A stretch of 64,000 nt of DNA from Peptoniphilus vaginalis (GCF_900176605.1 NZ_FXLP01000005.1:682001-746000); one strand, 5' to 3'; numbered from the stretch's first letter, positions 28,009 to 35,679 are shown. Notes: generated by a model from the sequence alone, not told the origin. Translations and numbers: made by a program.

Positions 28009-28017
28009 CCCCCCCCC
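28009..28017. repeat. Homopolymer of nine C (poly-G on the minus strand)
   Basis: An uninterrupted run of nine C in an otherwise very AT-rich spacer, flanked CTA and TAGG. Runs of this length are slippage-prone. It sits between two divergent transcription units, about 73 bp upstream of the HTH gene -35 box. Confidence 0.8.
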
Positions 28018-28089
28018 TAGGTTTTTTTTACTTTTATATTTAAACTTTCAATTATTTTTAACTAATTTCCTATTTAATGGGGACTTCTA

Positions 28090-28118
28090 TTTACTTTTCT
28101 TTTTCACTCCTTTATACT
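28090..28118 (+). promoter_or_regulatory. Promoter of the HTH protein gene
   Basis: TTTACT, 17-bp spacer, TATACT. The distance to the ATG at 28163 is 44 bp. Confidence 0.55.
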
Positions 28119-28162
28119 AAATATAAAAATTCTTACATTTTGTTTTGAAAGGACATCGTTGT

Positions 28163-29620
28163 ATGTATTACGAGACTCTCTTAAAATTATTAATTAAAGT
28201 AACCCATTTAAAATCAAAAGACCTATCTCAAGAGTTGCATTACGATTCATCTTACTTTAGCAAGTGGCTAAATGGACACTACTTGCCCAGCTTAAGTCAG
28301 GTTGAATCCACAAACTCTTATTTGTCCAACCGCTTTGCAGATGTTATTTATCGTAATAACCTCCAAGAAGATGTGCGTGGTTTTTTACCAGGTAATCTTG
28401 ATTTGGCTTCAAATGTGATTTTGAAAAAAATCATATATAACGCATTAAATTCTTCCTATATTAAAAGCTTTTACAAACGCAATAAAAATTTAATGTTAAT
28501 TGGTGACAATCCTTTTCAAACCATTGTCGGATTAGATGCAATTAAACAATTTTTGTTTTCGCTCTATTCAAAACCCTTGGGTAATGAAAAAGTAAATTTG
28601 TTTTATCATATTAATTATTCTTTCCTTAAGAGCATCTTCGGCAGTTATCAGAACCTGCTTCTATTTTCAAACGAAACACCTGTGGATGTTCATTTTATCT
28701 TAGAAAATCCTGGTTCTTTTTTTGAATTTGATGATTTTTATGATATTTATTATATTTTGACAGAAATGATTTATTACGATCTTTTTATTTATAATCGTAC
28801 AGTTTCCGCTGGTCAACCAGAGTTTATATATGTGCCTAATCATTTTGTTCTTTATTTCCATATGGATGAAAATGGCTTGCCAATTATTTGTAATTACGTC
28901 ACTGATCCTGATGTACTCGAACAAACGGAAGCTTATATAAAGTCTTTAAATCTTCATCAGCATACGCTGATGAAAACTATTCAAGACCCTTATTTTGAGG
29001 TAGATTTTTTCCAAGGAAATAATTACCGTGATCATAATCTTCATATTTTTGCTTCTTTTTTCGATGGTTTTTTCTTAAATGAAAGCTTGATTAACAAAAT
29101 TTTAAAGCAAAATCACATTAAGAACTTTGATAGCGAAGTATTAAAAAATACCTTAAAATTAAAAAACGCTACTTACCATAATGGAAATATGACTATTACT
29201 ATTAACTCAGTTCCTTTTTTCCGTTCTCTTAGAGAACATAAATTGTCATTAGCATCTCACATCTTGAAAATGGATAATGACGATATGAAAAAATGTATTG
29301 ATCTTATGTCCAAAGGATTGGAGTCCATGAGGGCCTCTCATTTTTATATGATTGACCCTTATGCAAATGAACCTTTAGATTGGGATTTTCCCCTATCTTT
29401 TTACATGACTGATCACACCTTCGTAGCCAAAAAATTGTATTCCTCTTCAAAATGGCGTTTTAAATACATTGTTTCTAACAACCCGGACTTTGTTAAATTC
29501 TTGAGGGAATCTTTCAATTTAATACGCAATGCAGCCTATGCCAAGGAAGTAACTCCTTTAAGGATTAAGGAGCGACTTCTGTCTACTTACCACACCTCAA
29601 TAACTTTGGAAGATGAGTAG
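28163..29620 (+). CDS. Putative HTH regulator of unknown family, divergent from the surface operon
   Basis: 485 aa. I chose the ATG at 28163 with AAAGGA nine bases upstream; a TTG 18 bp earlier lies inside that ribosome site. Residues ~4-55 look like a Cro/CI-type helix-turn-helix: LLIKVTHLKSKDLSQEL, then HYDSSYFSKWLNGHYLPS, where the recognition helix carries S-x-x-S-K-W-x-N-G. The remaining ~430 residues are aromatic-rich (many Phe, Tyr, Asn, Asp) and match no family I know; they could be a ligand or protein sensor domain. There is no signal peptide or membrane segment. The position, head-to-head with the 1372-aa gene, suggests control of the surface run. It could instead be a remnant of a mobile element. 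Moderate confidence that it is a real gene, low on role. Confidence 0.6.
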   Translation: MYYETLLKLLIKVTHLKSKDLSQELHYDSSYFSKWLNGHYLPSLSQVESTNSYLSNRFADVIYRNNLQEDVRGFLPGNLDLASNVILKKIIYNALNSSYIKSFYKRNKNLMLIGDNPFQTIVGLDAIKQFLFSLYSKPLGNEKVNLFYHINYSFLKSIFGSYQNLLLFSNETPVDVHFILENPGSFFEFDDFYDIYYILTEMIYYDLFIYNRTVSAGQPEFIYVPNHFVLYFHMDENGLPIICNYVTDPDVLEQTEAYIKSLNLHQHTLMKTIQDPYFEVDFFQGNNYRDHNLHIFASFFDGFFLNESLINKILKQNHIKNFDSEVLKNTLKLKNATYHNGNMTITINSVPFFRSLREHKLSLASHILKMDNDDMKKCIDLMSKGLESMRASHFYMIDPYANEPLDWDFPLSFYMTDHTFVAKKLYSSSKWRFKYIVSNNPDFVKFLRESFNLIRNAAYAKEVTPLRIKERLLSTYHTSITLEDE

Positions 29621-29639
29621 GCTTATGTTAAAAGATAAT

Positions 29640-29804
29640 TTGTGAAAAATTATCGACTATCGTAACTTGTATTATAGTAGAAATTAAATTTTATATTTAA
29701 ATATAAAGAGCTTGACAGTATAACAAGGAACTCATCCCTGTGGTGGCGATAAGCCAAAATATTAAATAAATATAGAGATATTTAAGAACTATTTCAAATA
29801 TTTT
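29640..29804 (+). other. AT-rich spacer with one GC-richer block; possible small RNA or 3' UTR
   Basis: Between the HTH gene stop and the terminator at 29805. It contains a CTTGACAG string near 29710 and a GC-richer island (CATCCCTGTGGTGGCGATAA, 29733-29752) that stands out from the AT-rich surroundings. I do not recognise an RNA family. It may be the 3' UTR of the HTH gene or a short independent transcript ending at the terminator. Confidence 0.25.
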
Positions 29805-29832
29805 AGAGACTCGTTAAATCAATCGAGTCTCT
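29805..29832 (+). terminator. Intrinsic terminator
   Basis: AGAGACTCG / CGAGTCTCT perfect 9-bp stem, 10-nt loop, followed by TTTTTTATG. It is 185 bp downstream of the HTH gene. From here to the insertion sequence (29833-30040) I see nothing. Confidence 0.8.
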
Positions 29833-30069
29833 TTTTTATGTAAAGAAGAAAAAGAGTATCCACTTTTAACAAACTCGTCAAAAGAAGAAAGTTATTATCC
29901 TTATAAAAACTATCAAAAATTAAATCTTTAAAACCAATAATTTCATCTTATTATTTTGCCCTTATATGTAACTCCTAGCTTTAGGTTTTTAGTTCTTTTA
30001 AGTCTAGGCCTAAATACGTATAAGTGTTTTTTGCAAAAAAATGGGGCTGTTGCAAAAGTCCCATCATAG

Positions 30070-30107
30070 AAAAAAGACGAGGAAACATAAAAATCCTCGT
30101 CTTTTTT
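30070..30107 (+). terminator. Hairpin terminator upstream of the transposase
   Basis: A 13-bp perfect stem (AAAAAAGACGAGG / CCTCGTCTTTTTT) with a 12-nt loop and a T-run, starting about 28 bp inside the left end and 15 bp before the transposase ATG. Insertion sequences often carry such a block to stop read-through from outside promoters. Confidence 0.7.
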
Positions 30108-30121
30108 GATACAATGTATTT

Positions 30122-31681
30122 ATGAAAAGAACTAAAAATACATCATCATTAACTAACTATACACTAGTTAATGATACAATTCAACTAAGATTAAACTTTA
30201 ATACAGAAATATATATAAAAGATGATGTTAAACTAAGGCTTGTAAAAAATATAATTGAAAGGATGAATCTATCAGAACTAAGAAAAGTCTACTCATCACT
30301 TGGAAGAAAACCTACTGTAAATCCAGTAACCATGCTTCAAATAATAATATTCTGCTATTCAGAAGGAATATTTTCATCAAGAGAAATAGAAAAATCATGC
30401 AAATATGATTTAAGAATTAAGTACCTACTCGATACAGAACAACCACCAGACCATAGCACAATAAATAGATTTAGACAGAAAATACAAGAACTAACACCAG
30501 AACTACTAAATCAAATGGTACAAATACTGATAGAAGAAAAACAGATAGACCTATCAAGCATCTATATAGATGGAACAAAGATAGAAGCCTATGCCAACAG
30601 ATATAGTTTTGTATGGAGAGGAAGTATAGAAAAATGGCAAGAAAAATTAATAGAAAAAATAAAAGAAGAACTAGGACTAAGTAAAAGTCTAATTCCAGGC
30701 CAAGTACTTCAAGCAGTAACAACAATCTTTAAGCAATTGAGAAAATACTGCAAAGAGAAAAAAATAAAATTCGTTTATGGAAAAGGAAAAAGAAAAACAA
30801 AAGAACAAAGAGACTATGAACATTTAAAAGAATGGAAAGAAAAACTAGAAAGCTACAAGAAACATCTAGAAATAATGGGAGACAACAGAAACTCCTACTC
30901 AAAAACAGACCATGATGCAACCTTCATGAGAATGAAAGAAGACCACATGAAAAATGGTCAACTAAAACCAGCCTACAATATCCAATTAGCAAGTGCATCA
31001 GGCTTCATCATAGGAGAAAACATATCCCACCATCCATCTGATATGTACACCCTAAAACCATTCTTAAAAGACCTTCTAGAAAAAAATCCAAACAAGCTAA
31101 ACAAGATAGTAGCAGATGCAGGATACGAAAGCGAAGAAAACTATGTATATCTAGCAGAAAATAATTTAACATCCTACATAAAACCATCAAACTATGAAAA
31201 GTCAAAAACACGAAAATATAAAAAAGAGCAAGAATTTAAGAAAAGCTTAAAATACGATGAAAGACAAGACAAATACACATCACAAGAAGGCAAAGAATTC
31301 ATAAGATGCAGTGACAGATACAGAAAAAGAAAAAGTGGATACGTAACAACAACAAAAGTCTACAGATGCTTCGATTGGAACAAAGAAGGACAAAAAACCA
31401 AAGGAATCTACATATCAGAAACATTTCAAAAATATAGAGAAGAATCCTTAAAAAACATAAAATCCGACCAAGGAATAGAAGAAAGAATAAATAGATCAAT
31501 ACAAGCCGAAGGAGCATTCTCCAAAATAAAATCAGGCTTAAACTACAACAGATTCCACCACAGAGGAAAAGAAAATATAAAAAGTGAGATATGCCTCATA
31601 TCAATAGCACTAAACTTAAATAAACTGACATCAAAAATAGAAAATAATAACCTAGAAATCATAAAATACAAAGCTGCTTAA
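30122..31681 (+). CDS. IS1182 family transposase
   Basis: 519 aa, intact. The N-terminal helical domain (PTVNPVTMLQIIIFCYSEGIFSSREIEKSCKYDLRIKYLL ... PPDHSTINRFRQK) is the DUF772-type region of this family. The DDE catalytic core follows: first Asp in IYIDGTKIEAYANRY (~150), second in IVADAGYESEENY (~338), and the Glu near SIQAEGAFSKIKSGLNYNRFHHRG (~465). The coding strand is rich in A, with codon use unlike the neighbouring housekeeping genes, consistent with transfer. No clear ribosome site lies before the ATG; the hairpin at 30070-30107 ends 15 bp upstream. Full length and no frameshift, so potentially active if the ends are intact. Confidence 0.9.
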   Translation: MKRTKNTSSLTNYTLVNDTIQLRLNFNTEIYIKDDVKLRLVKNIIERMNLSELRKVYSSLGRKPTVNPVTMLQIIIFCYSEGIFSSREIEKSCKYDLRIKYLLDTEQPPDHSTINRFRQKIQELTPELLNQMVQILIEEKQIDLSSIYIDGTKIEAYANRYSFVWRGSIEKWQEKLIEKIKEELGLSKSLIPGQVLQAVTTIFKQLRKYCKEKKIKFVYGKGKRKTKEQRDYEHLKEWKEKLESYKKHLEIMGDNRNSYSKTDHDATFMRMKEDHMKNGQLKPAYNIQLASASGFIIGENISHHPSDMYTLKPFLKDLLEKNPNKLNKIVADAGYESEENYVYLAENNLTSYIKPSNYEKSKTRKYKKEQEFKKSLKYDERQDKYTSQEGKEFIRCSDRYRKRKSGYVTTTKVYRCFDWNKEGQKTKGIYISETFQKYREESLKNIKSDQGIEERINRSIQAEGAFSKIKSGLNYNRFHHRGKENIKSEICLISIALNLNKLTSKIENNNLEIIKYKAA

Positions 31682-31810
31682 GAAAAAAATATTCATTAAA
31701 GCCAACTTTATTAAGTGCACCCATTTTTATATGAAACAAGATAAATCTATCCAGAAAATAACTTAAAAGCAAAAAACATAATGGCTAAACTTAAATATTT
31801 GATAAAAAAA

Positions 31811-31848
31811 TGATGTCGCAGAGTAGAATCATCTATTCTGCAACATCA
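31811..31848. repeat. 17-bp near-perfect inverted repeat downstream of the transposase
   Basis: TGATGTCGCAGAGTAGA (31811-31827) mirrors 31832-31848 with two mismatches and a 4-nt loop. On the minus strand these become one G-U pair and one mismatch, and the hairpin is followed by TTTTTTTATC. It can therefore act as a backup minus-strand terminator for ferredoxin transcripts, or be a remnant of an element end. Confidence 0.6.
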
Positions 31849-31851
31849 CCA

Positions 31852-31873
31852 TTTTAGAGCTATGTTTTAGAGC
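31852..31873. repeat. Short direct repeat resembling the 5' half of a type II-A CRISPR repeat
   Basis: TTTTAGAGC occurs twice with TATG between. The first 15 nt, TTTTAGAGCTATGTT, equal the 5' portion (after the initial G) of the classic type II-A CRISPR repeat. There is no array, no spacers and no cas genes nearby, so this is at best a relic and may be chance. Confidence 0.3.
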
Positions 31874-31879
31874 AAACAA

Positions 31880-31905
31880 AAAAGATAGGCCGAAACCTAT
31901 CTTTT
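31880..31905 (-). terminator. Intrinsic terminator of the ferredoxin gene
   Basis: AAAAGATAGG / CCTATCTTTT perfect 10-bp stem with a 6-nt loop; on the minus strand followed by TTTGTTTG. It lies 12 bp after the ferredoxin stop. Confidence 0.8.
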
Positions 31906-31916
31906 CTTTAAGTAAA

Positions 31917-32087
31917 TTAGTCTTCTGGATTTGGAGCACCTACTGGGCAAACAGCTGCACAGCTACCGCAATCGATACATTGAGAATCGTCAATTGTATA
32001 GATATCTCCGTCGCTAATACATCCAACTGGACATTCTGCTTGACATGCACCACATGCGATGCAAGAATCGTTAATTACATATGCCAT
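31917..32087 (-). CDS. 2[4Fe-4S] ferredoxin, clostridial type
   Basis: 56 aa, found by translating the minus strand from ATG 32087 to TAA 31917. Two cluster motifs are complete: CIACGACQAECP (C-x2-C-x2-C-x3-CP) in the first half and CIDCGSCAAVCP in the second. Length and layout match small clostridial ferredoxins. These carry low-potential electrons between oxidoreductases such as 2-oxoacid:ferredoxin oxidoreductase and the Rnf complex, which is also encoded in this window. The ribosome site GGAGG is 9 nt from the ATG. Own promoter and terminator, monocistronic. Confidence 0.95.
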   Translation of the reverse strand: MAYVINDSCIACGACQAECPVGCISDGDIYTIDDSQCIDCGSCAAVCPVGAPNPED

Positions 32088-32108
32088 ATTAAATTACCTC
32101 CATAAAAA

Positions 32109-32117
32109 ATTATACCA
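32109..32117 (-). promoter_or_regulatory. Extended -10 promoter of the ferredoxin gene
   Basis: Minus strand TGGTATAAT (TG-n-TATAAT), 22-30 bp upstream of the ATG. No clear -35. Confidence 0.55.
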
Positions 32118-32235
32118 AAATTTATGAATTCCCTTATTCATAATCTTATGTCACTATATTAACATAATACTTTTAATTTTTCAATCATTATTATCCTTTT
32201 TTTATGATAAAATATCGCTAATTTTGTAAAAAATT

Positions 32236-32270
32236 ATAGGACTTAAGCATTTACAAGGCTTAAGTCCTAT
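32236..32270. terminator. Intrinsic terminator of the P-type ATPase gene
   Basis: 13-bp perfect stem (ATAGGACTTAAGC / GCTTAAGTCCTAT) with a 9-nt loop, T-rich on both sides. It is about 90 bp downstream of the ATPase stop. Confidence 0.8.
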
Positions 32271-32359
32271 TTTAAAATTTTTGAATTATCAATTAAGCTT
32301 TTTTTATCAATTCTTGTATTCATTAAAACTAATAAACCATAGCATTTTACTGTGATTTA

Positions 32360-34417
32360 TTATTCTTTAAAAACTCTAAGGGCATTAAGGATACAAATCA
32401 AGGCAACTCCAACATCAGCAAAAACTGCTAAAGGCATGGACACATAACCCACTGCCCCAAGTCCTAATACTAAGACCTTTAAGAATAGGGCTATAAAAAT
32501 ATTTTGGTAGGCGATCTTCTTTACTCTCTTAGCAATATCAATTGCTCTTACAATAGAAGAAATATCATTTTTTAGGAGAACAATGTCTGAAGTTTCTATT
32601 GCAATATCTGATCCTGAACCCATACTGATACCAAGATAGGCTGATGCAAGTGAAGGAGCATCATTTGTTCCATCGCCAACGAAGGCAACTTTTTTATTCT
32701 TTTCAATTTTCTTGATTTCATTTACCTTGTCTTCTGGAAGAAGAGACCCCTTGTAGTAATCAATTCCAACTTCTCTTGCGATTTCTTCAACAACCCTGTC
32801 CTTGTCGCCTGAGAACATATAGGTCTTAACTCCTCTTTGATGAAGTTTATTGACGCTGTCCTTAACTCCATCTTTTATTTGATCTTTAAGTTTTATAACT
32901 CCAAGGACTTTTTCCTTGTCGGCAACAAATACGTCAACGAAGTTTGATTCCTTGTTCCCTTCAAGGTCTATACCAAAGTCTTCCATTAATTTTTTATTTC
33001 CAACAAGGTAGGACTTGCCTTCAAGTTCAAATTCTATTCCCTTACCGCCAAGATTATTCAAGTGGTCAGGTGTTTTTTTACTTTTAAAGGCTTTTACGAT
33101 TGCCTTGGCTATTGGGTGAGTTGAATAAGCTTCTCCCACGGAAGCAATTTCTAATATTTCATCTCTTGACGCTGAGATTTCTTCTACCTCTGCAATAATA
33201 AATTCTCCCTTAGTTACTGTTCCAGTCTTGTCAAAGGCAACTCCACGGATGTCAGTTAAGGCTTCAATAGAATTTCCTCCCTTAACAAAGATTGACCTTC
33301 TTGAAAGAGATCCTATCCCTGCAAAAATTGTCAATGGAACTGAAATAGCAAGGGCACAAGGACAAGAAATTACTAGAAATATTGCTGCCCTGTAAAGTGC
33401 TTCCTTAAAAGTATGGTCTGTTGCAAAGTTAAGAACTAAAAATAAAATTACTGCAAGGCCTATTACTATTGGAGTGTAAATTTTTGCAAAACGTGTTATG
33501 AATTTTTCGACCTCTGCCTTGTTGACGCTGGCGTTCTTTACCATGTCAATAATTTTTGCAATAGTTCCCTCATTGTAAGTTTTTGTAACTTCAACTTCAA
33601 GAGAAGAGTCTAGGTTTACAAAACCAGATATGATTACGTCCCCTTCTTCAAGAGAAACTGGAGCAAACTCTCCAGAGATATTCGAAGTGTCGAGATTAGA
33701 TGATCCCTTTAAAATTTTTCCATCTAGGGGAACTTTTTCTCCTGGCCTAATTAGAATAACTTGTCCAATAGCAACTTCACTTGGGTCAACTTTTTTAATC
33801 TCTCCATCAATCATTAAGTTGGCAAAGTCTGGCTTTAACTTTAAAGCTTCTCTTATGGATTTCTTTGAAGAGTCCACAGCCTTGTCTTGGATAATTTCAC
33901 CCACGCTGTAGAAAAGCATAACTGCTACAGCTTCTGCATACTCGCCAGAAATTATGGCAGCAAGAGATGCCACTGTCATAAGAAATTTTTCATCCATAAA
34001 ATTGCCTGTAACAATTTTTGTTATTGAAGGCTTTATTACATCGTAACCAATAATAAGATATAGAATTAAATAAGAAATAATTGTAAATTTTTCATTTAAT
34101 TTTGCAAAATGTAAAATCACAAGTCCTACTAAGACGATAATAGACTTGTATATGGAGAAACTTTCTTCTTCCTCCTCTTCTTCTATCTCTTCACCAAGGT
34201 CTTCTGTTACGAAGACACCATCCTCTATGGAGTCAACAATCTCTTGGATTTTGTTTCTTAGTTCACTTGTCTCTTCTTCTGATTCAAAGACAAGCTCGTC
34301 ATTTAGAAAATCGTAGTGAAGATTTTTGAGTTCATCTCTTGACTTAAGTTCCTCTTCTATCTTGCCTGCACAGTTGGCACAAGTAAGTCCTCTTAAGTGA
34401 AAAATATATTTATTCAT
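32360..34417 (-). CDS. P1B-type heavy-metal ATPase (Zn/Cd/Pb-type likely)
   Basis: 685 aa. Exports soft metal ions across the membrane. The N-terminal heavy-metal domain has GLTCANCAGK with Cys13 and Cys16; an acidic run (EIEEEEEEES) near residue 80 may also bind metal. The membrane metal site is SCPCALAIS, the phosphorylation site DKTGTVTKG, the ATP-site histidine is in THPIAKAI, and the hinge is GDGTNDAPSLA. The last helix FADVGVALICILNALR carries the Asp typical of the Zn/Cd/Pb (P1B-2) group rather than the Cu group. The ATG at 34417 follows GGAGAAA; an in-frame ATG at 34477 overlaps the promoter region and is rejected. Monocistronic, with no ArsR/SmtB regulator adjoining. Copper cannot be fully excluded. 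Confidence 0.88.
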   Translation of the reverse strand: MNKYIFHLRGLTCANCAGKIEEELKSRDELKNLHYDFLNDELVFESEEETSELRNKIQEIVDSIEDGVFVTEDLGEEIEEEEEEESFSIYKSIIVLVGLVILHFAKLNEKFTIISYLILYLIIGYDVIKPSITKIVTGNFMDEKFLMTVASLAAIISGEYAEAVAVMLFYSVGEIIQDKAVDSSKKSIREALKLKPDFANLMIDGEIKKVDPSEVAIGQVILIRPGEKVPLDGKILKGSSNLDTSNISGEFAPVSLEEGDVIISGFVNLDSSLEVEVTKTYNEGTIAKIIDMVKNASVNKAEVEKFITRFAKIYTPIVIGLAVILFLVLNFATDHTFKEALYRAAIFLVISCPCALAISVPLTIFAGIGSLSRRSIFVKGGNSIEALTDIRGVAFDKTGTVTKGEFIIAEVEEISASRDEILEIASVGEAYSTHPIAKAIVKAFKSKKTPDHLNNLGGKGIEFELEGKSYLVGNKKLMEDFGIDLEGNKESNFVDVFVADKEKVLGVIKLKDQIKDGVKDSVNKLHQRGVKTYMFSGDKDRVVEEIAREVGIDYYKGSLLPEDKVNEIKKIEKNKKVAFVGDGTNDAPSLASAYLGISMGSGSDIAIETSDIVLLKNDISSIVRAIDIAKRVKKIAYQNIFIALFLKVLVLGLGAVGYVSMPLAVFADVGVALICILNALRVFKE

Positions 34418-34465
34418 AAATTTCTCCTTTTTATTTTTAATACTTCGATACTTGTTCATATATTC

Positions 34466-34493
34466 ATTATATTTCATCCCTTATGATTGTCAA
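34466..34493 (-). promoter_or_regulatory. Promoter of the metal ATPase gene
   Basis: Minus strand TTGACA, 16-bp spacer, TATAAT: consensus boxes, with about 45 nt of leader before the ATG at 34417. Confidence 0.75.
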
Positions 34494-34617
34494 TAGATTT
34501 TTTGTCTTTATTTTTTTAAGCTTTTATGAGATAATACTTAAGCAAGAGATGACCCTAAATTGTTTTAAAAATTTTTAAATAGATTTTTAATAAAATTTAA
34601 AAACTTTTAAAAAACAG

Positions 34618-34646
34618 TTGACAAAAGAAACTCATTACTTTAGAAT
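34618..34646 (+). promoter_or_regulatory. Promoter of the tRNA operon
   Basis: TTGACA, 17-bp spacer, TAGAAT, ending 36 bp before tRNA-Ser. The strong boxes fit a stable-RNA promoter. Confidence 0.8.
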
Positions 34647-34682
34647 GAGTAGAGTAAGTTGCTAAAGAGTGACCTTCGATTT

Positions 34683-34774
34683 GGAGAAATACTCAAGTGG
34701 CTGAAGAGGCTCCCCTGCTAAGGGAGTAGGTCCCGAATAGGGTCGCGAGGGTTCAAATCCCTCTTTCTCCGCCA
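34683..34774 (+). tRNA. tRNA-Ser (anticodon GCU)
   Basis: 92 nt with a 7-bp acceptor stem (GGAGAAA / TTTCTCC), long class II variable arm (TAGGTCCCGAATAGGGTCGC), anticodon loop CTGCTAA (GCT) and encoded CCA. Reads AGC/AGU codons. Confidence 0.95.
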
Positions 34775-34781
34775 ATGGTGA

Positions 34782-34858
34782 GGGCCTTTAGCTCAGTTGG
34801 TTAGAGCGCCCGGCTCATAACCGGTAGGTCCCGGGTTCAAGTCCCTGAAGGCCCACCA
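34782..34858 (+). tRNA. tRNA-Met (anticodon CAU)
   Basis: 77 nt with acceptor GGGCCTT / AAGGCCC, anticodon loop CTCATAA, T loop TTCAAGT and encoded CCA. The first pair is G-C, which argues against an initiator (C-A mismatch). A lysidine-modified tRNA-Ile2 also has a CAU anticodon and cannot be excluded by eye. Confidence 0.88.
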
Positions 34859-34865
34859 TTAACTT

Positions 34866-34941
<76 letters not shown>

Positions 34942-34942
34942 G

Positions 34943-34970
34943 AATAAGTACCAAGTCTTTGGTACTTATT
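34943..34970 (+). terminator. Terminator of the tRNA operon
   Basis: AATAAGTACCA / TGGTACTTATT perfect 11-bp stem with a 6-nt loop, then a run of T. It begins two bases after tRNA-Phe. Confidence 0.88.
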
Positions 34971-34988
34971 TTTTTGCTTATTTTTGGC

Positions 34989-35013
34989 CTCTTGAAATTT
35001 TATTTTTCAAGAG
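34989..35013 (+). terminator. Second hairpin terminator after the tRNA operon
   Basis: CTCTTGAAA / TTTCAAGAG 9-bp stem followed by TCTTTTTTAT. A backup terminator, as is common behind stable-RNA operons. Confidence 0.65.
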
Positions 35014-35077
35014 TCTTTTTTATTTGAAAAGTTTATTTGTTCTTCAACTAATATTTTTTTGTAATTAATTGCATTAT

Positions 35078-35123
35078 AAAAGCACACTACTTTATGCTTG
35101 TCACATAATAGTTGTGTGCTTTT
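35078..35123. terminator. Terminator of the cysteine hydrolase gene (bidirectional)
   Basis: AAAAGCACAC / GTGTGCTTTT 10-bp stem with a 26-nt loop, T-rich on both sides; about 30 bp past the hydrolase stop on the minus strand. Confidence 0.65.
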
Positions 35124-35154
35124 TAATTTCTAATTTTTAAATTTTTCTTATTTC

Positions 35155-35679
35155 TCAAATTATTTTTACTTGACAGGACTCTAGTACATCAAGGGCTGAT
35201 GCCTTCTTTTCATCTGTAAGTCCTTCTGTAAGATCTTTATAAAGATAAATATTTTTTTCTGGTAAGAAGCCCTTAACTAATAAAATATTAGAAACCACAC
35301 AGATGTCTGCAACTAATCCAAGAAAATATATGTCCCCTATTCCCTCTTCTTCATCTAACTTTTTTAAATATTCTCCTAGTTCTACTGAAGCAAAGGTATT
35401 TTTTTCAAACTTCTTTGCTCCTTCAAAGGACTTTGTCATCTTTAAGTCTACTGGAATATCGTGACCCCAAGTCCCCTTGATGCAGTGCTCTATAGGAAGA
35501 TTCTTTCCTTCATTTGTTGAGAGATAATCGTCATAGTGAGTGTCTAGGGTGTAAACCACCTTACCCTTAAAGTCCTTAACTTTTTTGGCAACTTCCTTTA
35601 AGAGCCCTTCACCATCCTTGGTCTTAAGAGCTCCTGTAATAAAATCATTTTGCATATCAATAACTACTAAAATGTCCAT
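35155..35679 (-). CDS. Nicotinamidase-like cysteine hydrolase (isochorismatase family)
   Basis: 174 aa. The catalytic triad of the family is visible: Asp9 in VVIDMQNDFITG, a Lys in KGTWGHDIP, and Cys in GLVADICVVSN near residue 128. The metal-binding Asp/His set of nicotinamidases appears as DTHYDDY (Asp47, His49, Asp51-type spacing). This supports nicotinamide to nicotinate conversion for NAD salvage, but the family also includes other amidases. No other NAD genes adjoin. Divergent from sfsA with a 78-bp gap; ribosome site GGAGGGAG. Confidence 0.8.
   Translation of the reverse strand: MDILVVIDMQNDFITGALKTKDGEGLLKEVAKKVKDFKGKVVYTLDTHYDDYLSTNEGKNLPIEHCIKGTWGHDIPVDLKMTKSFEGAKKFEKNTFASVELGEYLKKLDEEEGIGDIYFLGLVADICVVSNILLVKGFLPEKNIYLYKDLTEGLTDEKKASALDVLESCQVKII

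Larger units (their letters stand above)
27774..28162. other. Divergent intergenic region between surface run and HTH protein
   Basis: 389 bp. It holds the ribosome site of the 1372-aa gene, a run of six C (27849-27854), a TATAAT-like -10 on the minus strand (GAGTATAAT, near 27885-27895) without a clear -35, the run of nine C at 28009-28017, and the promoter for the divergent HTH gene at 28090-28118. No open frame of note. Confidence 0.5.
30041..31729 (+). mobile_element. IS1182-type insertion sequence (right end uncertain)
   Basis: A full-length transposase gene is preceded by GGGGCTGTTGCAAAAGTC at 30043-30060, the form typical of IS1182-group left ends. The expected mirror copy (TTTTGCAACAGCCC) is not seen in the ~240 bp after the gene. 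The only weak counterpart is CCCATTTTT at 31720-31728, inverted relative to AAAAATGGG at the left end. So the right end may have been lost, or this copy uses a divergent end. No convincing target-site duplication was found. Confidence 0.55.

Noticed and set aside
30471-31517. Minus-strand open frames across the transposase gene
   Set aside because: They are Leu/Phe-rich shadows of an A-rich coding strand with no ribosome sites.
31811-31873. A CRISPR array
   Set aside because: Only a partial repeat-like string occurs, with no regular spacing, spacers or cas genes.
34418-34477. Extended N-terminus of the metal ATPase starting at 34477
   Set aside because: The upstream ATG lies next to the -10 box of a consensus promoter and adds only a charged, non-conserved stretch. 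The ATG at 34417 has a proper ribosome site before the metal-binding domain.
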